Under the pieces are notes generated by a model that saw only the letters and a program-made list of their open reading frames with translations, made no database searches and had not been told where the DNA came from. Shown here piece after piece: positions 1 to 7,423 of a stretch of DNA of 64,000 bases (position 1 is its first letter; every line of letters starts with the position of its first letter). The translations under genes were made by a program, and so were the position numbers. The stretch is from Anaerovorax odorimutans. Its GTDB lineage: Bacteria; Bacillota; Clostridia; Peptostreptococcales; JAAYPU01. The stretch is taken from NCBI GenBank assembly GCA_016841185.1, contig JAENZQ010000016.1:1-64000 (forward strand), read 5' to 3'.

Positions 1-51
1 TCTAACCTCTAACCTCTAACCTCTAACCTCTAACCTCTAACCTCTAACCTC
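1..51. repeat. Heptamer tandem array (TAACCTC)n
   Basis: Seven exact, uninterrupted copies of TAACCTC occupy 3-51. The array begins before the window and ends in a partial unit at 52-55. The complementary unit GAGGTTA recurs at 37442-37471 and a degenerate TAACCTC pair at 44414-44430, so this belongs to a dispersed intergenic repeat family. It is not a CRISPR: the units are 7 bp with no spacers. Confidence 0.95.
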
Positions 52-91
52 TAACACAATTATATCCTTACTGTGAAATTCCATCAATAGA

Positions 92-120
92 TTAACATAT
101 TTCACTTCATATGATATAAT
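92..120 (+). promoter_or_regulatory. Sigma-A-type promoter of ponA
   Basis: TTAACA at 92-97, a 17-bp spacer and a perfect TATAAT at 115-120. It lies about 40 bp upstream of the ponA start, which has a GAGGTG ribosome site at 147-152. Confidence 0.7.
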
Positions 121-160
121 ATATTGTCGTAATTTTTATTTTCTAATGAGGTGATTAATT

Positions 161-3112
161 TTGTCCGAAGAGGAAAAATACAGCCGCCGTGCTGCTAAAA
201 AGAAAAAAAAGAAAAAAAATAAGTTTAAAATTATAAAAACATTATTTTTGATTGCCATAGCCCTCGGTATCATCGGTTCAGTTGCCGTAGGCGCTGTGAC
301 CTATAATATTATTCAGAATACAGAACCTATTGACCCCAATAATATATACAGTTTATTGAATGAAAATTCTTTTATTTATGATCAGGATGGAAATGTCATA
401 GAAAAGGTACAGTATCACGGATTGAGGACCAATGTGAAATATGAAGACATCCCAACTGATTTAATTAATGCCTTTATAGCAATTGAAGATAAAACCTTTT
501 GGGAACATAAAGGTTTTAATATCGTTCGTATTTTGGGTGCTATCTGGGAAGGTGTCACATCAGGTGAAAATATTCGTGGAACCAGTACCATTACACAGCA
601 GTTAGCCAGAAACTTATATTTACCTGAAAAAAAATCCGAGAGGTCTATGGAACGAAAAATCCAGGAAGCCTATTATGCTCTATTATTGGAAAAATCTCTT
701 CGAAAAGAACAAATTATAGAAGCTTATTTGAATACCATATACTTGGGCTTTGGTACAAATGGTGTACAGGCCGCTTCCCAGGAATATTTTTCAAAAAATA
801 TTGATGAGTTGAATCTGGCCGAATGCGCATTAATCGCAGGCATAACAAAAAATCCATCTAAATATGCACCTATTAAAAGGCTTCGAAACGAAGATGCCGA
901 TCCCGGTGATCCCAATATCATCAATATCGGAGAAACTTACACCCTGCTATATGATGAGCGGTTTAAAGACCGTCAGCTTTTGGTTCTTAAATTCATGCTC
1001 CAGTATGGTTTTATTTCTCAGGAACAGTATGATGAAGCCGTCAATACCGATATGCGCACCCACGTAAATCCCTCCTTAAGTGAAGATAAGGATATCTCTT
1101 CTTATTTTACAGATAAGGTCAAAACCGATGTGTTGACTGCACTTATGAGCGAATACGATATTTCTGAGAAAGAAGCCTATGACATGCTTTATAACGCAGG
1201 ATTAAAAATCTATTCCACCATCGACATGGACTTGCAAAAAATTGTAGAGACCGAATTTGATGATTCGAGTAATTTTCCGGATGTCCGTGAAAGAAAAGAT
1301 AAATACGGAAATATACTGAATAAACAATATAGAATAATGCTCTATAAATATGAAAATCTATTTAATAATGAAGATGCTTTTGTATTGCAATCCGGCGATT
1401 ATAATAAAGATTCTTCAGGTAATCTGGTTCTACTAAAAAACAAAAAATTGATCTTTGACAGCTACAAAGAAGATGATGAAATCGTAGACATTAAAATATC
1501 TATTAAGGATTTTTATAAAGACAGCAATGGTTTTACTATAACAAGAGGCGGAAGGTTGCTGATTCCTAACACTTATAAAACATATGACCCCGATGGCAAT
1601 GTTATCCTGAGCAAACAATTCCTGCAGGATAATCCTGACTTCTTTGTGAAAGATGGAGAAGACTATCTGATCAAGGAAAGCAATTATACTTTAAACGAAG
1701 AAGTAATGCAGCCACAGTCTGCTATGGTCATTATGGACCCCTATACCGGGGAAATAAAAGCCCTGGTAGGAGGAAGAAACATATCCGGCAAAATGTTATA
1801 CAGCAGAGCAACGAATCCGTCTCAGCCAGGTTCTTCCATTAAACCAATCGCTGTATATACTCCGGCATTGGACAACGGTTGGACAGCGGCTTCCATTATC
1901 GATGATGCGCCTTTGATCAACGACAAGGGAGAAGTCTGGCCCAAAAACTGGTATACCGGGTATAAGGGGCTTGTTACTTTACGGCATGCTGTTCAGCAGT
2001 CCATTAATGTAGCGGCTGTGAAAGTATCAGAAGCCATTGGTGTCAATACATCAAAAGAATATTTAAAAAACCTTGGCGTCACTTCTATTATCGAAGAAGG
2101 GCCCACCAATGACAACAATTCCGCAGCTCTGGCTTTAGGCGGAATGACTAAAGGCATTTCCCCGTTGGAAATGACTGCAGCCTATGGTACATTGGCCAAC
2201 AAAGGAATTTATAACGAGCCCATATCATTCACAAGAGTTGAAGATAAAAACGGAAATGTAATTATCGAGAATATACCGGAACGTCATACTGTTGTTGAAG
2301 AAGACGTGGCATTTATCATGACGGATATTCTTGTTTCTGCGGTGAGAAGCGGAACGGGTTCCAGAGCACAACTATTCAGCGGAAATACAACTATCCCTGT
2401 TGCCGGTAAGACCGGAACCACCAGCAGCAATTATGATGCATGGTTCATGGGATATACGCCATACTATGTCGGCGGTTTATGGATCGGCAATGATCTGGAT
2501 ATAGAACTATCTCAGGGAAGTACTGCAAGCGCACAGCTCTGGAGTAAAATCATGAAGCAGGTCCATGAAAACCTTCCTTCAAAAGATTTTGAAAGACCTT
2601 CCAATATCATTCGGGTCACTGTTGACAATAAGTCGGGCAAACTGCCGACAGAAATAAGTCATATGGACCCAAGGGGCAACAATATCATTACCGAATATTT
2701 TATTTCCGGGACTCAGCCTACAGAATATGATGACATTCATGTCCTGGCAGATATTGATATTTTTACAAACAGGCTGGCGACCCCTTCCTGTCCTCCGCAA
2801 TTTATTGAACAAAGGGTATTTACTAAACGGCCGTATCCTTTGATAGAGGATCCTGCCTTGTATCCCGAGGACTACATTTACGAAATACCAAGGTACTATT
2901 GTCCGCTTCATAATCCGTCTTATCAGTTATATCCTACGGATATAGAGATGAACAGCGATATGTACCCACCGGAAGGTATAGATGAAAACAATTCCGATTC
3001 CCAATGGGAAGAAAATGAAACAAATGATGACACTAATGAATTGTTAGATGATGAAGCTTCAACGGAAACGGAATTTCCCATAGAGAGCAGAATGAACGAT
3101 CATAATGAATAA
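161..3112 (+). CDS. ponA: Bifunctional PBP1A-type peptidoglycan glycosyltransferase/transpeptidase
   Basis: Class A penicillin-binding protein of 983 residues that polymerises lipid II and cross-links the glycan strands outside the membrane. A lysine-rich cytoplasmic tail (residues 8-23) precedes one membrane helix (about 26-48). The GT51 domain carries the catalytic Glu of IEDKTFW near 109. The transpeptidase domain shows SSIK (Ser about 558), SIN in QQSINVAA and KTGTTS near 750. The C-terminal 60 residues are acidic and Asn/Glu-rich, a low-complexity tail common in Clostridia. The start is TTG behind GAGGTG; no ATG gives a complete tail and membrane helix. The gene is single, with its own promoter and a terminator-like hairpin right after the stop. 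Confidence 0.95.
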   Translation: MSEEEKYSRRAAKKKKKKKNKFKIIKTLFLIAIALGIIGSVAVGAVTYNIIQNTEPIDPNNIYSLLNENSFIYDQDGNVIEKVQYHGLRTNVKYEDIPTDLINAFIAIEDKTFWEHKGFNIVRILGAIWEGVTSGENIRGTSTITQQLARNLYLPEKKSERSMERKIQEAYYALLLEKSLRKEQIIEAYLNTIYLGFGTNGVQAASQEYFSKNIDELNLAECALIAGITKNPSKYAPIKRLRNEDADPGDPNIINIGETYTLLYDERFKDRQLLVLKFMLQYGFISQEQYDEAVNTDMRTHVNPSLSEDKDISSYFTDKVKTDVLTALMSEYDISEKEAYDMLYNAGLKIYSTIDMDLQKIVETEFDDSSNFPDVRERKDKYGNILNKQYRIMLYKYENLFNNEDAFVLQSGDYNKDSSGNLVLLKNKKLIFDSYKEDDEIVDIKISIKDFYKDSNGFTITRGGRLLIPNTYKTYDPDGNVILSKQFLQDNPDFFVKDGEDYLIKESNYTLNEEVMQPQSAMVIMDPYTGEIKALVGGRNISGKMLYSRATNPSQPGSSIKPIAVYTPALDNGWTAASIIDDAPLINDKGEVWPKNWYTGYKGLVTLRHAVQQSINVAAVKVSEAIGVNTSKEYLKNLGVTSIIEEGPTNDNNSAALALGGMTKGISPLEMTAAYGTLANKGIYNEPISFTRVEDKNGNVIIENIPERHTVVEEDVAFIMTDILVSAVRSGTGSRAQLFSGNTTIPVAGKTGTTSSNYDAWFMGYTPYYVGGLWIGNDLDIELSQGSTASAQLWSKIMKQVHENLPSKDFERPSNIIRVTVDNKSGKLPTEISHMDPRGNNIITEYFISGTQPTEYDDIHVLADIDIFTNRLATPSCPPQFIEQRVFTKRPYPLIEDPALYPEDYIYEIPRYYCPLHNPSYQLYPTDIEMNSDMYPPEGIDENNSDSQWEENETNDDTNELLDDEASTETEFPIESRMNDHNE

Positions 3113-3113
3113 A

Positions 3114-3139
3114 AAGGGGCTGGCGAGAGTCAGCCTCTT
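3114..3139 (+). terminator. Terminator-like hairpin after ponA
   Basis: AAGGGGCTGGC pairs with GTCAGCCTCTT through a GAGA loop, with two G-U pairs, two bases after the ponA stop. An AATTTAGCAAATTTTTT stretch follows. The right arm also forms the left end of the palindromic element that follows. Confidence 0.6.
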
Positions 3140-3346
3140 AATTTAGCAAATTTTTTCGTTAGTGCTAATCTTTCTGCATCAGCAACATTTCAATCTTGGG
3201 ATTTCTCGCACGATCAAACGACAGCGTCCATGCTGCGAATTGATCTAAAAATGACGTCCTGTCATTTTTGCTTCGAACCTCATCGCTTTCAATGGCTGAT
3301 GGATAGAAAGTTTATCAAATCACTCAAAAAAATGCTAAATTGAGGC
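3133..3346. mobile_element. MITE-like palindromic element, 214 bp
   Basis: The ends are inverted: GCCTCTTAATTTAGCA at 3133-3148 faces the complement of GCCTCAATTTAGCA at 3333-3346. The match continues imperfectly inward (CTTTCTGCATCAGC against CTTTCTATCCATCAGC). The middle holds a second hairpin, AAAAATGAC/GTCATTTTT, near 3247-3269. No reading frame fits inside. This suggests a non-autonomous palindromic element or a structured RNA; no second copy is in the window. The remaining 180 bp up to spoVAE are AT-rich with degenerate TTACAC-like hexamers and no gene. Confidence 0.55.
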
Positions 3347-3527
3347 TTTAGCTACTCATAACATGTAATATACTATTTCTAATCTGAATCTATCAAAATT
3401 TATTACTCCATATGCATTTTTTTAATTACTTTATTCTTGTTATCTACCCCTTCTGTATAACATTTGTATAAGTACAAGTAAAAGAACCTCTTCTAATTAC
3501 ACCTTTACTTATACTTCCACTCATTAT

Positions 3528-3884
3528 TTATTTCTTTGTTTTGGGTGAAAAAATAACTGCAATAGCATAGCCAAACACGACTGCTGCAGCAACACCGGGT
3601 GCAGTTGCTTCTATCCCGCCTGAAAATGCACCTAATAATCCATCTGACTTCACTCCTTCTATTGCTCCTTTAGCCAGTGAATAACCGAACCCCGGAAGGG
3701 GAACAGTCGCCCCGGACTTGCCGAAGTCAACAATGGGTTCATAAATTCCCAAACCCGTAAGAACGGCACCTAATGTTACGAACAGTACCAATACATGGGC
3801 AGGCGTCAGTTTTGTTCCGTCCATTAAAAGCTGTCCTATTACACAAATAATCCCCCCTGTAATAAATACATATACATAATCCAA
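3528..3884 (-). CDS. spoVAE: Stage V sporulation protein AE (SpoVAEb type)
   Basis: Small polytopic membrane protein (118 residues) of the SpoVA channel, which moves dipicolinic acid into the forespore and out during germination. It begins MDYVYVFITGG and has GQLLMDGTKLTPAHVLVLFV and a Gly-rich GFGYSLAKGAI stretch typical of SpoVAE. I chose the TTG at 3884: it sits six bases after GGAGGTG, and the preceding ATG would place the ribosome site inside the gene. It is the last gene of spoVAC-spoVAD-spoVAE. A hexamer array fills the gap to spoVAD, which is unusual for a tightly packed operon. Confidence 0.92.
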   Translation of the reverse strand: MDYVYVFITGGIICVIGQLLMDGTKLTPAHVLVLFVTLGAVLTGLGIYEPIVDFGKSGATVPLPGFGYSLAKGAIEGVKSDGLLGAFSGGIEATAPGVAAAVVFGYAIAVIFSPKTKK

Positions 3885-3910
3885 AAAAACACCTCCATAC
3901 ATTAAATATA

Positions 3911-3977
3911 CTTCCGCTTACACTTATACTTACACTCGAACTTACACTTCTATTTACACTTACACTTACACTTATAT
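3911..3977. repeat. Degenerate hexamer array (TTACAC)n between spoVAD and spoVAE
   Basis: About ten units of TTACAC and close variants (TTATAC, TTACTT, CTATTT) run in near-perfect 6-bp register between the spoVAE leader and the spoVAD stop codon. The unit recurs at 27286-27305 and, degenerately, near 3470-3520 and 62190-62230. Confidence 0.85.
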
Positions 3978-4988
3978 TTATATTGAAACCGCTACGGCAT
4001 GGGCAATACCCGGTATACTTTCTCCCTGCTGGGTGCTTATTGTGGAAAGGAGCGCTCCTGTAGAAACAAGCAGAACATTTTTCAACTCTTTTTTCATCAT
4101 CCTTTTATATATATTTCCGCAAAACACGGAAGCGGAGCATCCGCAGCCACTTCCCCCGCAATGAGTATCTTGGTTAATACTGTCAAATATCATTACACCG
4201 CAATCGTTATAGACACTTTCTACATTAAATCCTTTTTCTGTTAATAAGTCCTTTGCAATCTGTTTTCCCAACTGGCCCAAATCTCCTGTAAGGATTAGAT
4301 CATAAAAATCAGGAGAACGTCCCGTATCACTAAAATGTATGGCGATCGTGTCAACTGCAGCCGGTGCCATAGCCGCTCCCATGTTATTTGCATCGGTTAC
4401 GCCAAAGTCCACAACTTTGCCTGCCGTTATATGAGTTATGACCGGTCCTGCACCCTGAGATGCAAGAACCAAAGCGCCTGATCCGGTCACAGTCCATTGT
4501 GCAGTTGGAGGTTTCTGATTACCATGCTCCAGCGGAAAACGGTATTGTCTTTCTGCTGTACTGAAATGACTTGAAGTAGCAGCAATAACATGGTCTGCAA
4601 AGCCGCCGTCTATCAACATGGAAGCCAGGCTTAACGACTCGGTCATTGTCGAACAAGCACCGTACAAGCCATAAAATGGAATGCCTAAATCTCTTGCCGT
4701 ATAGGAAGCGGACATGAGCTGATTGAGTAAGTCTCCGCTCAAAAGAAAATCAATATCTTCAGGTGTTTTCTGACAGTTTTTAAGGGAAGCATTGATAGCA
4801 CTTCTTAGCATTTTGCTTTCTGCCTTTTCCCATGTTTTTTCCTTAATCATATCATCTTCCAATATTTCATCAAACCAGTCCTTTAGCGGACCTTCTCCCT
4901 CTTTAGGGCCTACAATGGAGTAGGCAGATATTATTTTAGGAGGAAGAGGAAATCGAATTGTTTGTTGTCCCATCTTTTTTACAGCCAT
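3978..4988 (-). CDS. spoVAD: Stage V sporulation protein AD
   Basis: Thiolase-fold protein (336 residues) that binds dipicolinic acid as part of the SpoVA transport complex at the inner forespore membrane. Visible family marks are the YGACSTMTESL region near 115-125, the VTGSGALVLAS region near 170 and the Cys/Gly-rich CGGSGCGCSASVFCG segment near 278-292. Length matches the family (about 335-340). The gene is 25 bp downstream of spoVAC and followed by spoVAE, the conserved order. Confidence 0.96.
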   Translation of the reverse strand: MAVKKMGQQTIRFPLPPKIISAYSIVGPKEGEGPLKDWFDEILEDDMIKEKTWEKAESKMLRSAINASLKNCQKTPEDIDFLLSGDLLNQLMSASYTARDLGIPFYGLYGACSTMTESLSLASMLIDGGFADHVIAATSSHFSTAERQYRFPLEHGNQKPPTAQWTVTGSGALVLASQGAGPVITHITAGKVVDFGVTDANNMGAAMAPAAVDTIAIHFSDTGRSPDFYDLILTGDLGQLGKQIAKDLLTEKGFNVESVYNDCGVMIFDSINQDTHCGGSGCGCSASVFCGNIYKRMMKKELKNVLLVSTGALLSTISTQQGESIPGIAHAVAVSI

Positions 4989-5013
4989 CTTTTTATCTAC
5001 TCCTTTGATAAAA

Positions 5014-5463
5014 CTAAGTTATAATAGCATATATAATGCCAATGATTACCGATGCAGAAAAACCCCATACCAAAACCGGTCCGGCTAAACTGAATAATTT
5101 TGCCCCTACACCTAACACAATCCCTTCTTTCTTATATTCCATGGCCGGTGAAACAATGGAATTGGCAAATCCGGTAATGGGTACAATCAAACCTGCACCT
5201 GCAAATTTTACAATATCATCAAAAACCCCCAGACCCGTTAAAAACTGGGCAGAGAAAATCAATATCATAATGACAATGGAACTTGCCGTTTTCTGATCTA
5301 ATCCTTTGCTTTGAATCCATTTTTGCAGAATAAATCCTATAATGCATACGGTGCCTCCTGTAAAAAATGCTTTAATACAGTTGGATATATACTTGGGTTT
5401 CGGAGCAACATTGTTAACATAATAATTGTACTTTTGATTCATCCGATTTTTTTTCTGACTCAT
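5014..5463 (-). CDS. spoVAC: Stage V sporulation protein AC
   Basis: Membrane protein of 149 residues, the proposed mechanosensitive channel of the SpoVA complex. The N-terminal 25 residues are polar and Asn/Lys-rich, followed by four hydrophobic segments and the PITGFANSIVSPAMEYKKEG motif of SpoVAC. The start ATG follows GAAGAGGT. A terminator and a sigma-G-like -10 box lie upstream, suggesting spoVAC-AD-AE is transcribed separately from spoIIA-sigF even though the two blocks are adjacent, as in Bacillus. Confidence 0.95.
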   Translation of the reverse strand: MSQKKNRMNQKYNYYVNNVAPKPKYISNCIKAFFTGGTVCIIGFILQKWIQSKGLDQKTASSIVIMILIFSAQFLTGLGVFDDIVKFAGAGLIVPITGFANSIVSPAMEYKKEGIVLGVGAKLFSLAGPVLVWGFSASVIIGIIYAIIT

Positions 5464-5497
5464 TTTTCATACCTCTTCATTATTTTCAATACAAACT

Positions 5498-5526
5498 TAG
5501 TATGTACATTTACAGTTAAAAAAAAC
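5498..5526 (-). promoter_or_regulatory. Candidate forespore (sigma F/G) promoter of spoVAC
   Basis: On the minus strand CATACTA at 5504-5498 matches the CATnnTA -10 of sigma G promoters, about 35 bp before the spoVAC start. The -35 at 17 bp spacing (GTTTT) is poor. Support comes mainly from the -10 and from the known forespore expression of spoVA. Confidence 0.35.
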
Positions 5527-5536
5527 AAAAAAATAT

Positions 5537-5572
5537 AAGAGTTTTGTTTTTAGCTAAAAAAACAAAACTCTT
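5537..5572 (-). terminator. Terminator between sigF and spoVAC
   Basis: A 17-bp stem (left arm 5537-5553, right arm 5554-5572, two bulged A) is followed on the minus strand by ATATTTTTTTG. It should end the spoIIAA-spoIIAB-sigF transcript before spoVAC. Confidence 0.75.
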
Positions 5573-5645
5573 GAGATTGTTGAAAAAGTTAATATATAAT
5601 CTTCTTTTGAATAAACCTGTATAAATTACCATTCGTATCGAATTT
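5571..5645 (+). repeat. Dispersed promoter-bearing repeat, copy A
   Basis: The first 33 bp (5571-5603) are identical, in inverted orientation, to 10077-10045. The next 40 bp match at roughly 80 percent, ending in a shared TATCGAATTT. The identical part contains TTGAGA (5571-5576), an 18-bp spacer and TATAAT (5595-5600), so this copy would transcribe antisense to the 3' end of sigF. Confidence 0.85.
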
Positions 5646-5663
5646 GGAGAAAAAAGGATCCCA

Positions 5664-6407
5664 CTATTCCTCCAGTATTTCATCCTTCATCTGACTTAAT
5701 ATTTTCTTTTCAAGACGTGAAACTTGCACCTGCGATATATTGAGAATATCGGCAACTTCCTGCTGAGTCATATCCTTAAAATAACGAAGTATCACAATCT
5801 GTCTGTCCCTGTCTTTCATCTGACTGATTAAATTTTTCAATGTAATAAGATTTATCTTATTTTCTTCCTCATTTGTCTGTGGTTCTTTAAAAAATATGTC
5901 CTTTCTTTCCGTATCATCCATGCTTTCAATTCTACTGACTGAAGAATTTGCTTCAATAAGAAACAAAATCTCCTCTTTATCCATTTTCATCTCATCTGCC
6001 AGTTCACTGATTTTTGGATATCTACCGTGTTTGATATAGAGAGATTCTTCCGTATCCTTAAGCTTTCTTATGCCATTTTTCACATCTCTGCTTATCTTTA
6101 TTCTACCATCATCCCGCAAAAATCTTTTTATTTCTCCTATAATCAAAGGAACTGCATATGTAGAAAACCTTACATTATATGCCGGGTCAAAACGGTCTAC
6201 CGCTTTTATTAAACCAATGCATCCAATCTGATATAAATCTTCCCATTCATAACCGGTACTCAGAAACTTTGTAATAATACTCTTTACCAATCCAATGTTT
6301 TCACTGATAACATATTCTTTAGCTTCTTCATTTCCTGACTGGGCTTCATATATCTTCTCATGCAATTCTTCTTCCCAAGAGCCTGAATATTTAATTGTAC
6401 TTTCCAT
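5664..6407 (-). CDS. sigF: RNA polymerase sigma-F factor (forespore)
   Basis: Sigma-70 family factor of 247 residues that starts the forespore gene programme. Region 2 is clear (DLYQIGCIGLIKAVDRFDP, then FSTYAVPLIIGEIKRFLRDD), as is the region 4.2 helix-turn-helix (MTQQEVADILNISQVQVSRL). It is the third gene of spoIIAA-spoIIAB-sigF, with an 18-bp gap after spoIIAB. Context settles sigma F rather than sigma G or B. A candidate antisense promoter lies beyond its 3' end. The start ATG follows AAAGGG. Confidence 0.97.
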   Translation of the reverse strand: MESTIKYSGSWEEELHEKIYEAQSGNEEAKEYVISENIGLVKSIITKFLSTGYEWEDLYQIGCIGLIKAVDRFDPAYNVRFSTYAVPLIIGEIKRFLRDDGRIKISRDVKNGIRKLKDTEESLYIKHGRYPKISELADEMKMDKEEILFLIEANSSVSRIESMDDTERKDIFFKEPQTNEEENKINLITLKNLISQMKDRDRQIVILRYFKDMTQQEVADILNISQVQVSRLEKKILSQMKDEILEE

Positions 6408-6425
6408 TCCAATACCCTTTAAAAC

Positions 6426-6863
6426 CTATTGAATTTCTCTGTTAAGAGTTTTCTTTAAAGTTACTTTGGTCCCTTCTCCCGGTAAAGATTGAACATCCAT
6501 CTCGTCAACGAAAGTTTCCATAACCGTGAAACCCATTCCTGACCGCTCTTGTTCAGGTTTAGAAGTAAACAGCGGTTCCCTTGCCTGATCGATATCCTCT
6601 ATACCAATACCATGATCCTCGATAATCATTTCTACAGTGTAATCATTAATGGTACAATAAATATCAATGATTCCCTCTTCATTTTTATCATAAGCATGAA
6701 TGATAGAATTGGTTACTGCCTCCGATAATGCCGTTTTAATCTCTATCAGCTCTTCTATTGTCGGGTCAATTTGGGACACAAATGAGGCAACTGCCACCCT
6801 GGCAAAAGATTCATTTTCTGATTTGTTTATAAATTCCAATTTCATTCGGTTATAAAATGTCAT
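6426..6863 (-). CDS. spoIIAB: Anti-sigma F factor, serine kinase SpoIIAB
   Basis: GHKL-fold protein of 145 residues that holds sigma F inactive and phosphorylates SpoIIAA. The ATP-site boxes are visible: N box EAVTNSIIHAYD near 47-58, G1 DHGIGIED near 83-90 and G2 RSGMGFTVM near 104-112. The ATG at 6863 follows AAGGAGTGAGAAG and is 11 bp after the spoIIAA stop, so translation is probably coupled. Confidence 0.97.
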   Translation of the reverse strand: MTFYNRMKLEFINKSENESFARVAVASFVSQIDPTIEELIEIKTALSEAVTNSIIHAYDKNEEGIIDIYCTINDYTVEMIIEDHGIGIEDIDQAREPLFTSKPEQERSGMGFTVMETFVDEMDVQSLPGEGTKVTLKKTLNREIQ

Positions 6864-6874
6864 CTTCTCACTCC

Positions 6875-7216
6875 TTACTCACTAAATGACTTTATGGCCT
6901 GATCCGTATCATTAAATTTCTCGATAATTGAATACAAGTCTGAAACAGCGAAAATCTTATCCACATATTTATTATAATTGGCGACTCCTACTCTGCCATT
7001 CATATCATGAATTTTATTATATCTGCCAATAATCACACCGATACCGGAGCTATCCATAAAAGTTACTTTCCTGAAATCAAAAATAAGGTGTTTTATAAAA
7101 AAAGCATCTATAGTCTTATCTAATTCATCTCGGACCTCTTTTGCAGTGTGGTGGTCCAGTTCCCCATCAAGTTCTGCGATTAAAATATTATCTATCGTTT
7201 CAAAACTTACTCTCAT
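6875..7216 (-). CDS. spoIIAA: Anti-anti-sigma F factor SpoIIAA
   Basis: STAS-domain protein (113 residues). Unphosphorylated, it releases sigma F from SpoIIAB. The phosphorylated serine lies in TFMDSSGIGVIIGRY near residue 57. It is the first gene of the spoIIA operon and begins with ATG after AAAAGGAGGATTGCA. Known spoIIA operons use sigma H, but I found no convincing sigma H promoter in the 55 bp between the upstream terminator and this gene. Confidence 0.97.
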   Translation of the reverse strand: MRVSFETIDNILIAELDGELDHHTAKEVRDELDKTIDAFFIKHLIFDFRKVTFMDSSGIGVIIGRYNKIHDMNGRVGVANYNKYVDKIFAVSDLYSIIEKFNDTDQAIKSFSE

Positions 7217-7271
7217 TGCAATCCTCCTTTTTTGTTCTATTCATTTTTTATATTTCTACTTATTTTAAAAA

Positions 7272-7301
7272 AACCCTTTAGCAAAAAAAATCTAAAGGGT
7301 T
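7272..7301 (-). terminator. Terminator of the iscS-thiI operon
   Basis: Perfect 10-bp stem AACCCTTTAG/CTAAAGGGTT with a 10-base loop, followed on the minus strand by TTTTTTTAAAATA. Confidence 0.85.
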
Positions 7302-7337
7302 CTACTTTTATCAGTTTCCGTCGATATGAAACATTAA

Positions 7338-7421
7338 GAAACGGAAGGGACGGTTCTTTTTGTTTACCTCTTTCGGGATTTCTTGTTGAAAGTAAACAAA
7401 AAGAACCGTCCCTTCCGTTTC
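7338..7421. repeat. Long perfect inverted repeat, REP-like (GGGACGGTTCTTTTTG family)
   Basis: Arms 7338-7367 and 7392-7421 are perfectly complementary over 30 bp around a 24-base loop, starting two bases after the thiI stop. The arm contains GGGACGGTTCTTTTTG, a motif I recall as widely dispersed in Clostridia and related to REP elements. There is no coding potential. Confidence 0.85.
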
Positions 7422-7423
7422 AT

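Noticed and set aside
1-51. CRISPR array
   Set aside because: Contiguous 7-bp units without spacers; no cas gene in the window. Other tandem arrays were excluded for the same reason.
7217-7271. Sigma-H promoter for spoIIAA
   Set aside because: GAATAG at about 7233 resembles the -10, but no AGGA-like -35 lies 11-12 bp upstream. I could not support a promoter there.
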